Below are positions 43,441 through 52,404 of a stretch of 64,000 nucleotides of DNA, piece by piece. The first letter of the stretch is position 1, and the number at the start of each line of letters is the position of its first letter. A program made the translations under genes and the position numbers. The notes under the pieces are model-generated. The model was not told the DNA's origin, made no database searches, and saw only the letters and a list, made by a program, of their open reading frames with translations. The stretch is taken from assembly GCF_008368715.1 (NCBI RefSeq), contig NZ_SMRS01000002.1, forward strand, positions 62,001 to 126,000, read 5' to 3'. Source of the stretch: Nitrincola tapanii. GTDB lineage: Bacteria; Pseudomonadota; Gammaproteobacteria; Pseudomonadales; Balneatricaceae.

Positions 43441-44031
43441 TTAAAGCGCCCCTTCGATCAAAAAGCGGGTGAAGTTAGGATCGTTGAACGCTTGTGTGAG
43501 TACATCGGAAGCCAGCTCATTCATAAACTCACGGCTCTTCTGTTCAGAAGGCGTGCGTAATACCTCTTCGCGTTTTTCCGCTTCAAAGGTGCCGTTGTAC
43601 TGGCGACGACCATCACTCGCTTGCATGCGAATCTTCATCACCCCAATCAACTCGCGACGTATGCCGTCACTGCGATGGTTATAGTGAATCTGTTCCAGTG
43701 TCAGGGTTAAGCGTGTTGGAGCCATGTTGTCTGAAGCGTTCACGCCCATACGATTCAAGGTGTTGATCGCGGCACGACGTATCTCACCACTGATATTATC
43801 CGTCACTGAAACCATGGTTTCGTTACCGACCCGATCGGCAATGGTGCCGATCTTCAGTTGGCGATGAGGATACTGCACTTCAACATTCAGCGGTACGGAT
43901 TTAGGTAAGCGCGGAACGGAAGTGACTTCAGGCTGTAAAGTGACCCGCTGCGGCAGAGGCCCCGCACAACCAGACAGCATCCAGCTGAGGGAGATCAGTA
44001 GAGAGATGAGCAATAAACGGGAAGTGCGCAC
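43441..44031 (-). CDS. YajG-family lipoprotein
   Basis: A 196-residue lipoprotein. The start is taken as GTG at 44029-44031 since GGAGG lies 8 bases upstream; an ATG five codons earlier would contain that GGAGG. Lipobox LSGC follows a hydrophobic core (LLLISLLISLSWM). The mature part shows a beta-sandwich pattern (VPLNVEVQYPHRQLKIGTIADRVGNETM, ATRLTLTLEQIHYNHR, AEKREEVLRTPSEQKSREFMNELASDVLTQAFNDP) typical of YajG/YajI-like putative lipoproteins. Outer-membrane location inferred; function unknown. It follows syd by 41 bases on the minus strand. Confidence 0.8.
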   Translation of the reverse strand: MRTSRLLLISLLISLSWMLSGCAGPLPQRVTLQPEVTSVPRLPKSVPLNVEVQYPHRQLKIGTIADRVGNETMVSVTDNISGEIRRAAINTLNRMGVNASDNMAPTRLTLTLEQIHYNHRSDGIRRELIGVMKIRMQASDGRRQYNGTFEAEKREEVLRTPSEQKSREFMNELASDVLTQAFNDPNFTRFLIEGAL

Positions 44032-44072
44032 GCAGTGTTCCTCCATACTTAGGCTTGAAACCCAGGCTCCCC

Positions 44073-44639
44073 TTAAAGGGCCAGGGGGGTTAAATCTCGA
44101 ATAAAGTCAGCTAAAGAGTCGGCCAGTCGATAGTGGGGCGCTTTGCCGGGTTTTTCTAGCCAGATGCTGCCGTCGTCATTGTTCAGGCTGATCACCAGGT
44201 CATCGTCTGGTTGTGCGATGGCCACAAACCAAGTCAATGGCAAACGGCGTCGTTGTTTGTCTAAGGCATGACCGATCAAGTTCCCACGCAGGCGTTCCAG
44301 ATCTTCTTCATTCCAGACCTGCAGCAAGAGCAGTTCACCATCTGGCGCTTGCGCTGGCAAGGGATCTGACCAATAGCGTGAATAAAAAGTGATTAAATCG
44401 GGATGCAGCTCCACTTCAAGTGCTTGCGCTAAACGTGCAAACATGTCCTCACCGGGTCTGCGCTCCTCATCCTGACGCACAGGTTGCCAAGTTAAGAGAT
44501 CACCCGGCTGTCCCGTTTGTCGATAGCAGGGGCTAGGCCATGCGCTTTCAAATTCGGCAGAGGGGAAGCCCTGTTCCTGACAAAGCGTTAAGAAATCAGT
44601 GACAAAGTCATCTAAAGCCTGGGTCAGTAAGTGTGCCAT
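44073..44639 (-). CDS. syd: SecY-interacting protein Syd
   Basis: A 188-residue cytosolic protein matching Syd: ALDDFVTDFLTLCQEQGFP at the N-terminus, then HPDLITFYSRYWSDPLPA, and the LLLLQVWNEEDLERLRGNLIGH and DDGSIWLEKPGK segments. Syd binds SecY and removes misassembled SecYEG complexes. It is upstream of the yajG-like gene on the minus strand, and a terminator lies after that gene. Confidence 0.9.
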   Translation of the reverse strand: MAHLLTQALDDFVTDFLTLCQEQGFPSAEFESAWPSPCYRQTGQPGDLLTWQPVRQDEERRPGEDMFARLAQALEVELHPDLITFYSRYWSDPLPAQAPDGELLLLQVWNEEDLERLRGNLIGHALDKQRRRLPLTWFVAIAQPDDDLVISLNNDDGSIWLEKPGKAPHYRLADSLADFIRDLTPLAL

Positions 44640-44803
44640 CGTCTAGGATAGATCCTTTCAGCGAAGCTAGGTGAACAGCTCAATGATTCGTTTAAAGAGG
44701 CGCTACTCTAACGAGAGTGAAGGGTGGCCTCAAGATGAACTCAACGTGCTTGATCATAAATTAATCGATTTAAAAAAAGTTTAAATTTTTTTTGGTTAAG
44801 GGT

Positions 44804-44831
44804 TTGACACGGATCTAAATATCATTAGAAT
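44804..44831 (+). promoter_or_regulatory. Stable-RNA promoter of the Asp/Val tRNA array
   Basis: TTGACA (44804-44809), 16 bases, TAGAAT (44826-44831), then the GC-rich discriminator GCGCACC. An A/T-only tract (44758-44793) precedes it like an UP element. It resembles the promoter of the other tRNA array at 12094. Confidence 0.78.
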
Positions 44832-44881
44832 GCGCACCTCGTTGAGACACACTTTTACAGCGCGACTCAACGGGGACACTT

Positions 44882-44958
44882 GGAGCGGTAGTTCAGTTGG
44901 TTAGAATACCTGCCTGTCACGCAGGGGGTCGCGGGTTCGAGTCCCGTCCGTTCCGCCA
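44882..44958 (+). tRNA. tRNA-Asp (anticodon GTC), copy 1
   Basis: A 77-base gene with CCA. Anticodon stem CCTGC/GCAGG presents CTGTCAC (GTC). Acceptor GGAGCGG/CCGTTCC contains one G-T wobble pair (position 4-69). Confidence 0.97.
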
Positions 44959-44981
44959 AGTGTTGCAAAGCGTTACGTTAT

Positions 44982-45057
44982 GGGCGAATAGCTCAGTTGG
45001 GAGAGCGTCTGCCTTACAAGCAGAGGGTCGGGGGTTCGAACCCCTCTTCGCCCACCA
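44982..45057 (+). tRNA. tRNA-Val (anticodon TAC), copy 1
   Basis: A 76-base gene with CCA. Acceptor GGGCGAA/TTCGCCC pairs fully; anticodon loop CTTACAA gives TAC. Confidence 0.97.
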
Positions 45058-45061
45058 TAAC

Positions 45062-45138
45062 GGAGTGGTAGTTCAGTTGGTTAGAATACCTGCCTGTCAC
45101 GCAGGGGGTCGCGGGTTCGAGTCCCGTCCATTCCGCCA
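45062..45138 (+). tRNA. tRNA-Asp (anticodon GTC), copy 2
   Basis: Identical to copy 1 except for a compensatory change in the acceptor stem: GGAGTGG/CCATTCC, so pair 5-68 is T-A instead of C-G. It begins 4 bases after the preceding tRNA-Val. Confidence 0.97.
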
Positions 45139-45195
45139 CGCTTTGAAACGCACAGCTTAAGTGTACTGGCCATAGGCCAAGTTTTGTTAGATTAT

Positions 45196-45271
45196 GGGCG
45201 AATAGCTCAGTTGGGAGAGCGTCTGCCTTACAAGCAGAGGGTCGGGGGTTCGAACCCCTCTTCGCCCACCA
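45196..45271 (+). tRNA. tRNA-Val (anticodon TAC), copy 2
   Basis: Identical to the first tRNA-Val over 76 bases; CCA encoded. Confidence 0.97.
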
Positions 45272-45288
45272 TAATCTGACGACCTTTC

Positions 45289-45365
45289 GGAGCGGTAGTT
45301 CAGTTGGTTAGAATACCTGCCTGTCACGCAGGGGGTCGCGGGTTCGAGTCCCGTCCGTTCCGCCA
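45289..45365 (+). tRNA. tRNA-Asp (anticodon GTC), copy 3
   Basis: Identical to copy 1 (acceptor C-G at 5-68). Last gene of the Asp-Val-Asp-Val-Asp array. Confidence 0.97.
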
Positions 45366-45431
45366 TTAATATCCTCGTTTTATCTCATCAGTCAGATCCA
45401 ATCCCTAGCTTATCTGTCTTCGGCATTCTCT

Positions 45432-46364
45432 ATGCAATCTGATTCCGTCTATCTACAGCGACTTTCCTGGCCTGTTTGGCAAAAGCATGGAATTACAGTC
45501 GATGTCTTGCGTTTGGATCGATTGGATGAACTGATCAGTGGCAATAAAGCATTTAAACTACAGCCTTGGTCGCCCCCGAATACCCCTCAGCGTCCGCTCC
45601 TAAGCTTTGGTGGCGCTTGGTCGAATCATTTGCATGCCTTAGCTGCAGCCGGTCAGCGCTGGGGGGTATCCACTTGGGGCATTGTCCGTGGCGAACCGCC
45701 TGCTACAGCGCACGCAGCCATCCAAGATCTAGAGCGGATGGGCATGCAACTCATGTTCATCGATCGTGAAACCTACCGTCGCCGTGAAGAGCCTGCTTTT
45801 CGATTGAGTTTACAGGCTCAGATTGGGGAGTTTGAGTTAATTCCTGAAGGGGGAAATTGCCCCGCCTCAATTCTGGCTTGTCAGCAGATCTGGTCATTCA
45901 TCCCAGATCAAGAAAAATGGGATGTGTTAGTGTGTGCGATGGGCACCGGTGCTACCTTGGCAGGCTTAATCTCAGGAAGAGGATCGCGTAAGACCCAGCT
46001 TCTGGGGATCTCCAGTCTAAAAATATCCACACCTGAGCTGGAAGTGATGGTTCGCCTAGCCCTCGCACGCGCGGGTCAGTCGGATCCAGGCGGTTGGCAG
46101 GTGCAGCCTTCGACTCTGCGTTATGGTGCCTTGAACGGACATCTTGCCTCTCTGTTTCAGCGCAGTGAAGCCTTAGGTTTACCTCTTGACCCCATCTATA
46201 CCCTGAGAGCGCTTGATGGCTTGTTGCATCGCGTGCTCGCGGGTGAGCTACCTGTCGGTTCGAAAGTCTTGTTGTTGCATACGGGTGGCCTACAAGGCGT
46301 TCGTGGTCAGCGTGCACGAATCGAGTGTTTAAGTCCTGCCTTTCAAGGCCCTATGCCTTTATAA
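45432..46364 (+). CDS. PLP-dependent D-cysteine desulfhydrase / ACC deaminase-family protein
   Basis: A 310-residue fold-II PLP enzyme of the ACC deaminase/D-cysteine desulfhydrase family. The Lys that binds PLP lies in LISGNKAFKL (family motif GNKxxKL); the cofactor loop SFGGAWSNHLHALA and the later AMGTGATLAGLISG glycine loop are intact. The protein lacks the extra segments of true ACC deaminase and is shorter than D-cysteine desulfhydrase DcyD. The substrate, perhaps D-cysteine or another D-amino acid, is not determined. Monocistronic, or leading into nadK after 31 bases. Confidence 0.82.
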   Translation: MQSDSVYLQRLSWPVWQKHGITVDVLRLDRLDELISGNKAFKLQPWSPPNTPQRPLLSFGGAWSNHLHALAAAGQRWGVSTWGIVRGEPPATAHAAIQDLERMGMQLMFIDRETYRRREEPAFRLSLQAQIGEFELIPEGGNCPASILACQQIWSFIPDQEKWDVLVCAMGTGATLAGLISGRGSRKTQLLGISSLKISTPELEVMVRLALARAGQSDPGGWQVQPSTLRYGALNGHLASLFQRSEALGLPLDPIYTLRALDGLLHRVLAGELPVGSKVLLLHTGGLQGVRGQRARIECLSPAFQGPMPL

Positions 46365-46395
46365 TGCCTGCGGACTCTAACAAGATGGTAGCGCT

Positions 46396-47277
46396 ATGGA
46401 TCACTTTCGCAATATCGGTCTGATTGGTCGTTTAGGCAGCAAAGCGGTAATTGATACCCTGAAGCAGTTAATGAAGTTCCTCGATGATCGTGGATTAAAT
46501 GTGATCCTAGATCAGAAAATTGCCGAGGTGATGCCCGGTCATGGCCGGCAAACCTGCAAGCAGAAAATGATGGGTGAGATCTGTGATCTAGCGATAGTGG
46601 TCGGTGGAGATGGCAGCTTGCTCGGTGCCGCCCGCTCATTGGCCATGAGTAACATCCCTGTCCTAGGGGTGAATCGTGGCAACTTAGGTTTCCTCACCGA
46701 TATCTCTCCTCAGGATATCGAAGAGCGTGTCGGCGAAGTGCTGGATGGCCAATACAGCGTTGATACCCGCTTTTTACTGGATGTCAGTATTCGTCGCAAA
46801 GGCGAGTCTGTGGGTGAGTTGGTCGCGCTGAACGACTGTGTGCTCCATCCCGGTAAAGCCACCCGTATGATTCAATTTGAGCTGTATATCGAAGGGCAGT
46901 TTGTTTACACCCAGCGTTCAGATGGTTTGATTGTGTCGACGCCCACGGGCTCAACGGCTTACGCTTTATCAGCGGGTGGGCCGATCATGCATCCGAAGCT
47001 GGATGCCTTGGTTTTGGTGCCGATGTTCCCGCACACCCTGTCCAGTCGCCCGATTGTCGTGAATGGCAACAGTGAGTTGAAGTTAGTGATTAGCGAGGAA
47101 AACTCCACCTATCCCACCATCTCTTGTGATGGTCAAACCGATTTCAGTCTCACGCCGGGTGATGTGATTACCATACGTAAGAAATCGCACAAACTGCGCT
47201 TACTCCACCCAAGAGACTACAATTTCTATGAAACCTGCCGCGAGAAACTGGGCTGGAGTTCGAAACCGGGGCAATAG
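46396..47277 (+). CDS. nadK: NAD kinase
   Basis: A 293-residue ATP-dependent NAD kinase that makes NADP. The catalytic GGDGS lies in VVVGGDGSLLGAAR, followed by GVNRGNLGFLTDI, the conserved NEV-like motif (here ALNDCVLHPGKA) and SPTGSTAYALSAGGPI, which binds the ribose. Length and motifs match E. coli NadK. The phosphoesterase gene starts 10 bases later. Confidence 0.96.
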   Translation: MDHFRNIGLIGRLGSKAVIDTLKQLMKFLDDRGLNVILDQKIAEVMPGHGRQTCKQKMMGEICDLAIVVGGDGSLLGAARSLAMSNIPVLGVNRGNLGFLTDISPQDIEERVGEVLDGQYSVDTRFLLDVSIRRKGESVGELVALNDCVLHPGKATRMIQFELYIEGQFVYTQRSDGLIVSTPTGSTAYALSAGGPIMHPKLDALVLVPMFPHTLSSRPIVVNGNSELKLVISEENSTYPTISCDGQTDFSLTPGDVITIRKKSHKLRLLHPRDYNFYETCREKLGWSSKPGQ

Positions 47278-47286
47278 GAGAGAGTT

Positions 47287-48264
47287 GTGACAGAGCGAGT
47301 GGTATCCGGTTACGACTTGATCGGGGATGTACATGGCTGTGCCCTCAGCCTCAAGATTCTTTTAAGTCGGCTGGGTTATGTGCAAAAAAACGGGATTTAT
47401 CAACACCCCGAACGCCAAGCAATTTTTATCGGTGATCTGGTCGACCGCGGGCCGCATATTCGTGAAGCCCTGCATCTTGTGCACGATATGGTGAGTGCAG
47501 GGCATGCGCAAATTGTGATGGGCAATCACGAATATAATTACCTTTGTTATCAAACCCCGGCCCCCAGTGGTTTTGCCCAGCCTTATCTACGCAGCCATAC
47601 CCCAAGACATCGACGTATTCTGGAAGAGACGCTACAGCAGCTTGCTAACTATCCAGATGATCAGCGTGATTTCCTCAATTGGTTCCAAGAGATGCCGCTC
47701 TATTTAGAGTTAGAGCATTTTCGTGCGGTGCATGCCTGCTGGCATCAGGAATATATCGATCGTTTTACCGAATTAAATGGCGGCAATCGTATGACGCGCG
47801 GTTTCCTCTTCCGCTCAGCGGTTGAAGACTCCTTGGAGTGGACGATCATGGATCGCCTTCTGCGCGGCACCCATCTGCGCTTACCCAATAACGAAGTGAT
47901 GATCAGTCGCGACGGTTTTGAGCGCCACTATTTTCGCACTAAATTCTGGGTAAGAGATCCCTATTATCTGGTGGATGTGGTGTTTCAGCCCGATCCTTTG
48001 CCGCCACATCTGGCACGTTTGCCGCTGACCCGTGAGCAAAGAGCCGATCTGATCTGTTACCGTGAGGATCAAAAACCTTTGTTTATCGGTCACTACTGGT
48101 GCCAAGGTGAACCTGAACCCTTAGCGGCGAATATTGCCTGTCTGGATTACAGTGCCGTGAAATATGGCAAGCTGGTGGCTTATCGAATGGATCAGGAAAC
48201 CCGGATTCAAAAAGATAAATTTGTTTGGGTCGATGTCGCGCGTGAAGTGATTTTTTCAGATTAA
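47287..48264 (+). CDS. Metallophosphoesterase (calcineurin-like)
   Basis: A 325-residue protein starting with GTG (GGAGAG 4 bases upstream). The five metal motifs of the calcineurin-like superfamily are visible: GDVHG (DLIGDVHGC), GDLVDRG, GNHEYN, then His in AVHACWHQEY and the C-terminal GHYW pair. It resembles bis(5'-nucleosyl)-tetraphosphatase/PrpE-type Ser/Thr phosphatases, but the insert after GNHE is longer. The exact substrate is unknown. Between nadK and the rhomboid in a chain of four tightly spaced genes. Confidence 0.83.
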   Translation: MTERVVSGYDLIGDVHGCALSLKILLSRLGYVQKNGIYQHPERQAIFIGDLVDRGPHIREALHLVHDMVSAGHAQIVMGNHEYNYLCYQTPAPSGFAQPYLRSHTPRHRRILEETLQQLANYPDDQRDFLNWFQEMPLYLELEHFRAVHACWHQEYIDRFTELNGGNRMTRGFLFRSAVEDSLEWTIMDRLLRGTHLRLPNNEVMISRDGFERHYFRTKFWVRDPYYLVDVVFQPDPLPPHLARLPLTREQRADLICYREDQKPLFIGHYWCQGEPEPLAANIACLDYSAVKYGKLVAYRMDQETRIQKDKFVWVDVAREVIFSD

Positions 48265-48276
48265 GCGGAGCGGTGC

Positions 48277-48897
48277 ATGCGCTGGCAAACACACTGGTTA
48301 AGTCTGTCTCTCATTCTCAGCGGGTTGTTCGTCAGCCTTTTAATTGGCTGGGGTGATCAGCGTGAAATGATGGCGCAGCTGTCCTTCACCGAATTTCAAC
48401 AGGAAGGGCAACGTTTACTCTATCGCTCAGCCAGCAGCCTTTGGGAGCAGCATCAGTACTGGCGCTTATTAACCCCTACCTTTATGCACTTTAGCGAGAT
48501 GCATCTGGTGTTTAATGCGCTGTGGATCTGGGTACTGGGTTCACGTATCGAGCTGAAACAGGGCACTTGGGTTTTTTTTAGCTTATTTTTGTTCAGCGCG
48601 ATTAGCTCCAACTGGGCGCAGTTCAGCGTCAGTGGTCCACTTTTTGGTGGCTTATCAGGGGTAGTCTATGCCCTTCTAGGCTACACCTGGTTATGGGATA
48701 AATTGCAAAAGCGTGCCGTCTTTGATTTACCTCCAGCGCTGATGGGATTTATGCTGATCTGGTTGGCGCTGGGGTACACCGATCTACTGCAGACGATAGG
48801 TTTGGGCGCGGTGGCGAATACCGCACACCTGATCGGCTTGATCGCAGGATTGATTTTTGCGTTTCTCGGGCATCGGATCCTCCGTCTCTTTGCGTAA
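48277..48897 (+). CDS. GlpG-like rhomboid intramembrane serine protease
   Basis: A 206-residue membrane protein. It matches the membrane core of GlpG: YWRLLTPTFMHFSEMHLVFNALWIWVLG, catalytic Ser127 in GGLSGVVYALLGY and catalytic His184 in NTAHLIGL. Six helices are predicted. The cytoplasmic N-terminal domain of E. coli GlpG is absent. It cleaves substrate helices within the membrane; targets unknown. It is 12 bases after the phosphoesterase gene. Confidence 0.9.
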   Translation: MRWQTHWLSLSLILSGLFVSLLIGWGDQREMMAQLSFTEFQQEGQRLLYRSASSLWEQHQYWRLLTPTFMHFSEMHLVFNALWIWVLGSRIELKQGTWVFFSLFLFSAISSNWAQFSVSGPLFGGLSGVVYALLGYTWLWDKLQKRAVFDLPPALMGFMLIWLALGYTDLLQTIGLGAVANTAHLIGLIAGLIFAFLGHRILRLFA

Positions 48898-48938
48898 TGA
48901 CGACGTGATGGCAAATTTGGAATTAAGAGGACTCAAAC

Positions 48939-49205
48939 ATGACTTTTGAAGAGATGATCGATTCCATGACTTATGAGGTCTATGAATCGATGAAGCGTGC
49001 AATTGAATTGGGCAAGTGGGCGAATGGCCAGAAATTAACCCCCGCCCAGCGTGAACAGAGCATGCAGGCGGTGATCGCTTTTGAGCATCGCCGTAATGTG
49101 CCGGAAGCGCAGCGGGTAGGGTTTATTGATCGTACGCGTCCCGATGGTGAGCAGCACGGTTGTGATCCTCTACAACCACAGGTCTTAAAAATTCTGAACA
49201 GTTAA
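48939..49205 (+). CDS. yeaC: YeaC-family protein (DUF1315)
   Basis: An 88-residue small soluble protein of the DUF1315 family: TFEEMIDSMTYEVYESMKRAIELGKW and a terminal tail of GEQHGCDPLQPQ. The family occurs widely in gammaproteobacteria, usually near pepN, as here. Function unknown. AGAGGA precedes the ATG. It lies 41 bases after the rhomboid gene and 29 bases before pepN. Confidence 0.88.
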   Translation: MTFEEMIDSMTYEVYESMKRAIELGKWANGQKLTPAQREQSMQAVIAFEHRRNVPEAQRVGFIDRTRPDGEQHGCDPLQPQVLKILNS

Positions 49206-49234
49206 TCGAGACAAGGCGCGGGGAAAGCGGATTT

Positions 49235-51844
49235 ATGTCACAAAAACCGGTGATCTACTTAAAAGACTATCAGGCTCCGGCCTACCAGATACTGACCACA
49301 GATCTACGTTTTGAACTGAACACTGAAGAGACTCTGGTGACCAGTCATTTAAGGATTGTCCGCGCAGAAGGGGCCGATACCCAAGCACCTCTGCAGTTGC
49401 ATGGCCATGAATCGGTCGAACTTATCTCCTTAACGCTGGATGGCCAACCGCTTGCGGCGCAGCAGTGGCAGCGTGAAGGGGAGTTGCTGAGCCTACAAGC
49501 GCTGCCGGCGGAATTTGAACTCATTTGTGTGACACGCATTCATCCTGCGCAAAACACCGCTCTTGAGGGGCTCTATCTATCGGACGGTATCTACGCCACT
49601 CAGTGTGAAGCAGAAGGGTTTCGGCGTATTACCTTCTTCCCGGATCGTCCTGATGTCATGTCGGTCTTTACCACCACCTTGATTGCCGATCAGAGCCAAT
49701 ACCCCATTCTACTCAGCAACGGTAATCCGATTGCTCAGGGTGAGTTGGAAGGCGGACGGCACTGGGTCACTTGGCAAGATCCGCATCCTAAACCCGCCTA
49801 TCTGTTTGCCCTAGTGGCGGGTAACCTAAGTAAATTTGAAGATCATTTCACCACCGTCTCCGGGCGTAAGGTGTTATTGCAGATTTATGCAGAGGCCAAG
49901 GATCTCGATAAACTGGCATACGCCATGGATTCGCTCAAGCGTGCAATGCAGTGGGATGAAGAGGTCTATGGTCGCGAATACGATCTCGATATCTACATGA
50001 TCGTCGCGGTTGACTTCTTTAACATGGGCGCAATGGAAAACAAAGGCTTGAATATCTTCAACACAGCCTGTGTCCTGGCACATCCACGTACCACGACCGA
50101 TGCGGCTTTCCAGCGCGTCGAATCTGTCGTGGCCCATGAATATTTTCATAACTGGTCCGGCAATCGAGTCACCTGCCGCGATTGGTTCCAGCTAAGTTTA
50201 AAAGAGGGCTTTACGGTTTTCCGCGATCAGTGCTTCTCGGCGGATATGCATTCCGAAACCCTCAAACGTGTCGAAGAGGTGAGCATGCTGCGTACCGCGC
50301 AGTTTGCGGAGGATGCTGGGCCGATGGCGCATCCAGTTCGCCCTGAATCCTTCATCGAAATTTCTAACTTCTACACGCTCACCGTCTATGAAAAAGGTGC
50401 CGAGGTCGTGCGTATGCTGCACACCTTGCTCGGACCTGAACTCTTCCGTCAGGGCACCGATCTCTATTTTGCACGCCATGATGGTCAAGCCGTCACCACC
50501 GATGATTTTGTGCAGGCCATGGCCGATGTGTCCGGTCGTGATCTGAGCCAGTTCAAACGCTGGTACAGCCAAGCCGGGACACCGCGTCTGCAGGTGCGTG
50601 ATGAGTATGATGCCGCGCAACAGATCTACCGTTTGCGGCTCAAACAGAGCTGCCCTGCGACACCGGAAGCGGCTGAAAAATTGCCTTTCCATATGCCGGT
50701 GAAAATCAGTCTGTTGGATGACGAAGGTGCTTTAATTCCCGGTACTCAGCAGGTGTTAGAGCTGACGGCTGCCGAGCAGGTGTTTGAGTTCACCCAGATT
50801 CAAGCGCAGCCTTTGCCATCCCTGCTGCAAGGTTTCTCCGCCCCGGTGAAGCTGGATTATCCCTATACCGATGCGCAACTGGCCTTCTTATCCAAGCATG
50901 ACAACGATGGCTTCAACCGTTGGGAGGCCGGACAGCAGTTGGCTGTGCGCTTGTTGCAACGGCTGATTGCCGATTATCAAGCCGGCAAGCCGTTCAGCCT
51001 AGAGGCACGTTTAGTTGAGGTCTGGTCGAGTATCCTTGAGGATGAACAGATAGATCCGGCGATGAAATCTCTGTTGCTCACGCTCCCTAGCGAAGCCTAT
51101 CTGAGCGAACTGGCTGAGGTCATTGACCCGGATGCGATTCACCAAGCGCGCCGTTTCCTGCGTCAGGCTCTGGCGCAGGCGCTGGAAGCGCAATGGTTGA
51201 ATCTCTGGACAGCGATGGACTCCGAAGCGGCATATCAACCTACACGTGAAGAGATTGCACGGCGCAGCCTGAAAAATACCTGCTTGGGCTATTTGATGAC
51301 GCTGGATAACGCGGCCTATTTAGCCTTGGCAGAATCTCAGTTCAATGCCGCCGATAATATGACGGAGCAGCAAGCGGCTCTGATGGCCGTTGCGCACTCG
51401 AACTTTAGTGATTCGGCAGCCGCCCTGTTAGATGAGTTTTTCCATCAATGGCAGCATGAGTCGCTGGTGATGAATCAGTGGCTAGGCATCCAAGCGTCTG
51501 ATCCTAAGCCGGGCGCCTTGGCGCGTGTCGAACTCTTGCGTCAGCACCCGATCTACGATGCCCGCAATCCGAACAAACTGCGTGCGGTCATCGGCACCTT
51601 CTGCCAACAGAACCCAGTCAACTTCCATGCGTTGGATGGCCAGGGCTATGCTTTTCTGGCGGATCGTATTCTGGAGTTGGATCGTCAGAACCCTCAGATC
51701 GCTTCACGTTTATTGACACCCCTAACACGCTGGCGCAAATATGATGCTCAGCGACAGCAGCTGATGCAGGCACAGTTACAGCGTATTCTTCAGGAACCCA
51801 ACCTATCAGGAGATGTCTACGAGGTGGCGAGTAAGAGTGTGTAA
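49235..51844 (+). CDS. pepN: Aminopeptidase N
   Basis: An 869-residue M1 metallo-aminopeptidase. The exopeptidase motif GAMEN lies in NMGAMENKGLN; the zinc motif HExxH is in VVAHEYFHNWSGNRVTCRDWFQ, followed by the downstream Glu. It removes N-terminal residues from peptides in the cytosol. Length is that of PepN. An SD-like GCGGGGAAAGCGG precedes the ATG. Likely the last gene of the nadK-to-pepN chain. Confidence 0.97.
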   Translation: MSQKPVIYLKDYQAPAYQILTTDLRFELNTEETLVTSHLRIVRAEGADTQAPLQLHGHESVELISLTLDGQPLAAQQWQREGELLSLQALPAEFELICVTRIHPAQNTALEGLYLSDGIYATQCEAEGFRRITFFPDRPDVMSVFTTTLIADQSQYPILLSNGNPIAQGELEGGRHWVTWQDPHPKPAYLFALVAGNLSKFEDHFTTVSGRKVLLQIYAEAKDLDKLAYAMDSLKRAMQWDEEVYGREYDLDIYMIVAVDFFNMGAMENKGLNIFNTACVLAHPRTTTDAAFQRVESVVAHEYFHNWSGNRVTCRDWFQLSLKEGFTVFRDQCFSADMHSETLKRVEEVSMLRTAQFAEDAGPMAHPVRPESFIEISNFYTLTVYEKGAEVVRMLHTLLGPELFRQGTDLYFARHDGQAVTTDDFVQAMADVSGRDLSQFKRWYSQAGTPRLQVRDEYDAAQQIYRLRLKQSCPATPEAAEKLPFHMPVKISLLDDEGALIPGTQQVLELTAAEQVFEFTQIQAQPLPSLLQGFSAPVKLDYPYTDAQLAFLSKHDNDGFNRWEAGQQLAVRLLQRLIADYQAGKPFSLEARLVEVWSSILEDEQIDPAMKSLLLTLPSEAYLSELAEVIDPDAIHQARRFLRQALAQALEAQWLNLWTAMDSEAAYQPTREEIARRSLKNTCLGYLMTLDNAAYLALAESQFNAADNMTEQQAALMAVAHSNFSDSAAALLDEFFHQWQHESLVMNQWLGIQASDPKPGALARVELLRQHPIYDARNPNKLRAVIGTFCQQNPVNFHALDGQGYAFLADRILELDRQNPQIASRLLTPLTRWRKYDAQRQQLMQAQLQRILQEPNLSGDVYEVASKSV

Positions 51845-51949
51845 GTGAGTACCTGGAGACTGTGAGTTAGTCAAAGGTTGTAGCTCACAGACTCGATCCC
51901 TTTCCCGGGCTTCGATATACTCCATGTATAATTAATAACGATATTTGGG

Positions 51950-52345
51950 ATGAACAGAATGGAAAGATTTCTCCAAGCCGATGATAAGTTTGATATCCAG
52001 CAGAATTTTCGTCGTGCACTGAAATGTAATGAACAGCTGACAACAGCCAAAGATGCGGTGAAGGATGCTAAAGCCAGCCGTGTCTGGATTGTCGCTCTGG
52101 TCATCATGGTGTTTGCGATGGGTTCAGACTTCTTCCTGGGTGCCTCAGCCGCCCTTTTCGCCCACTATTTTTACCGCATTATCCGTGCCTGGTACGCCGC
52201 CAGTCGTGCGGAAGAGTTATTGGAAGACAACGAGCGCTGGTTTGCGAGCAAGGGTTTAAAGCTGGAAGGTAAAGTACTCTACGCCAGCCAAGACACACAG
52301 TTACAGCAGCCATTAGATCCCTTTAACGATCAGGACTATCGTTAA
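51950..52345 (+). CDS. Hypothetical small membrane protein
   Basis: A 131-residue protein not recognised. A charged N-terminal helix (residues 4-45, FLQADDKFDIQQNF, coiled-coil-like) is followed by two adjacent hydrophobic segments (about 50-66 and 68-85), then a soluble tail. The start could be ATG 51950 or ATG 51959 and neither has a strong SD. A TATAAT-like box lies about 20 bases upstream. Three 15-base repeats follow its stop. Function unknown. Confidence 0.6.
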   Translation: MNRMERFLQADDKFDIQQNFRRALKCNEQLTTAKDAVKDAKASRVWIVALVIMVFAMGSDFFLGASAALFAHYFYRIIRAWYAASRAEELLEDNERWFASKGLKLEGKVLYASQDTQLQQPLDPFNDQDYR

Positions 52346-52388
52346 GTTTAAGTGGCTTGAATTTAAGTGTCCTAAGTTTAAGGGGCCA
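52344..52388 (+). repeat. Three imperfect 15-base tandem repeats
   Basis: AAGTTTAAGTGGCTT, GAATTTAAGTGTCCT and AAGTTTAAGGGGCCA stand head to tail between the stop of the hypothetical membrane gene and the end of the convergent diguanylate cyclase gene. Probably a small slippage-derived minisatellite. Confidence 0.6.
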
Positions 52389-52404
52389 TCAAGGTGGTAA
52401 GTGG

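Noticed and set aside
44897-45160. An 87-residue frame over the Asp/Val tRNAs
   Set aside because: It consists entirely of tRNA sequence and spacers.
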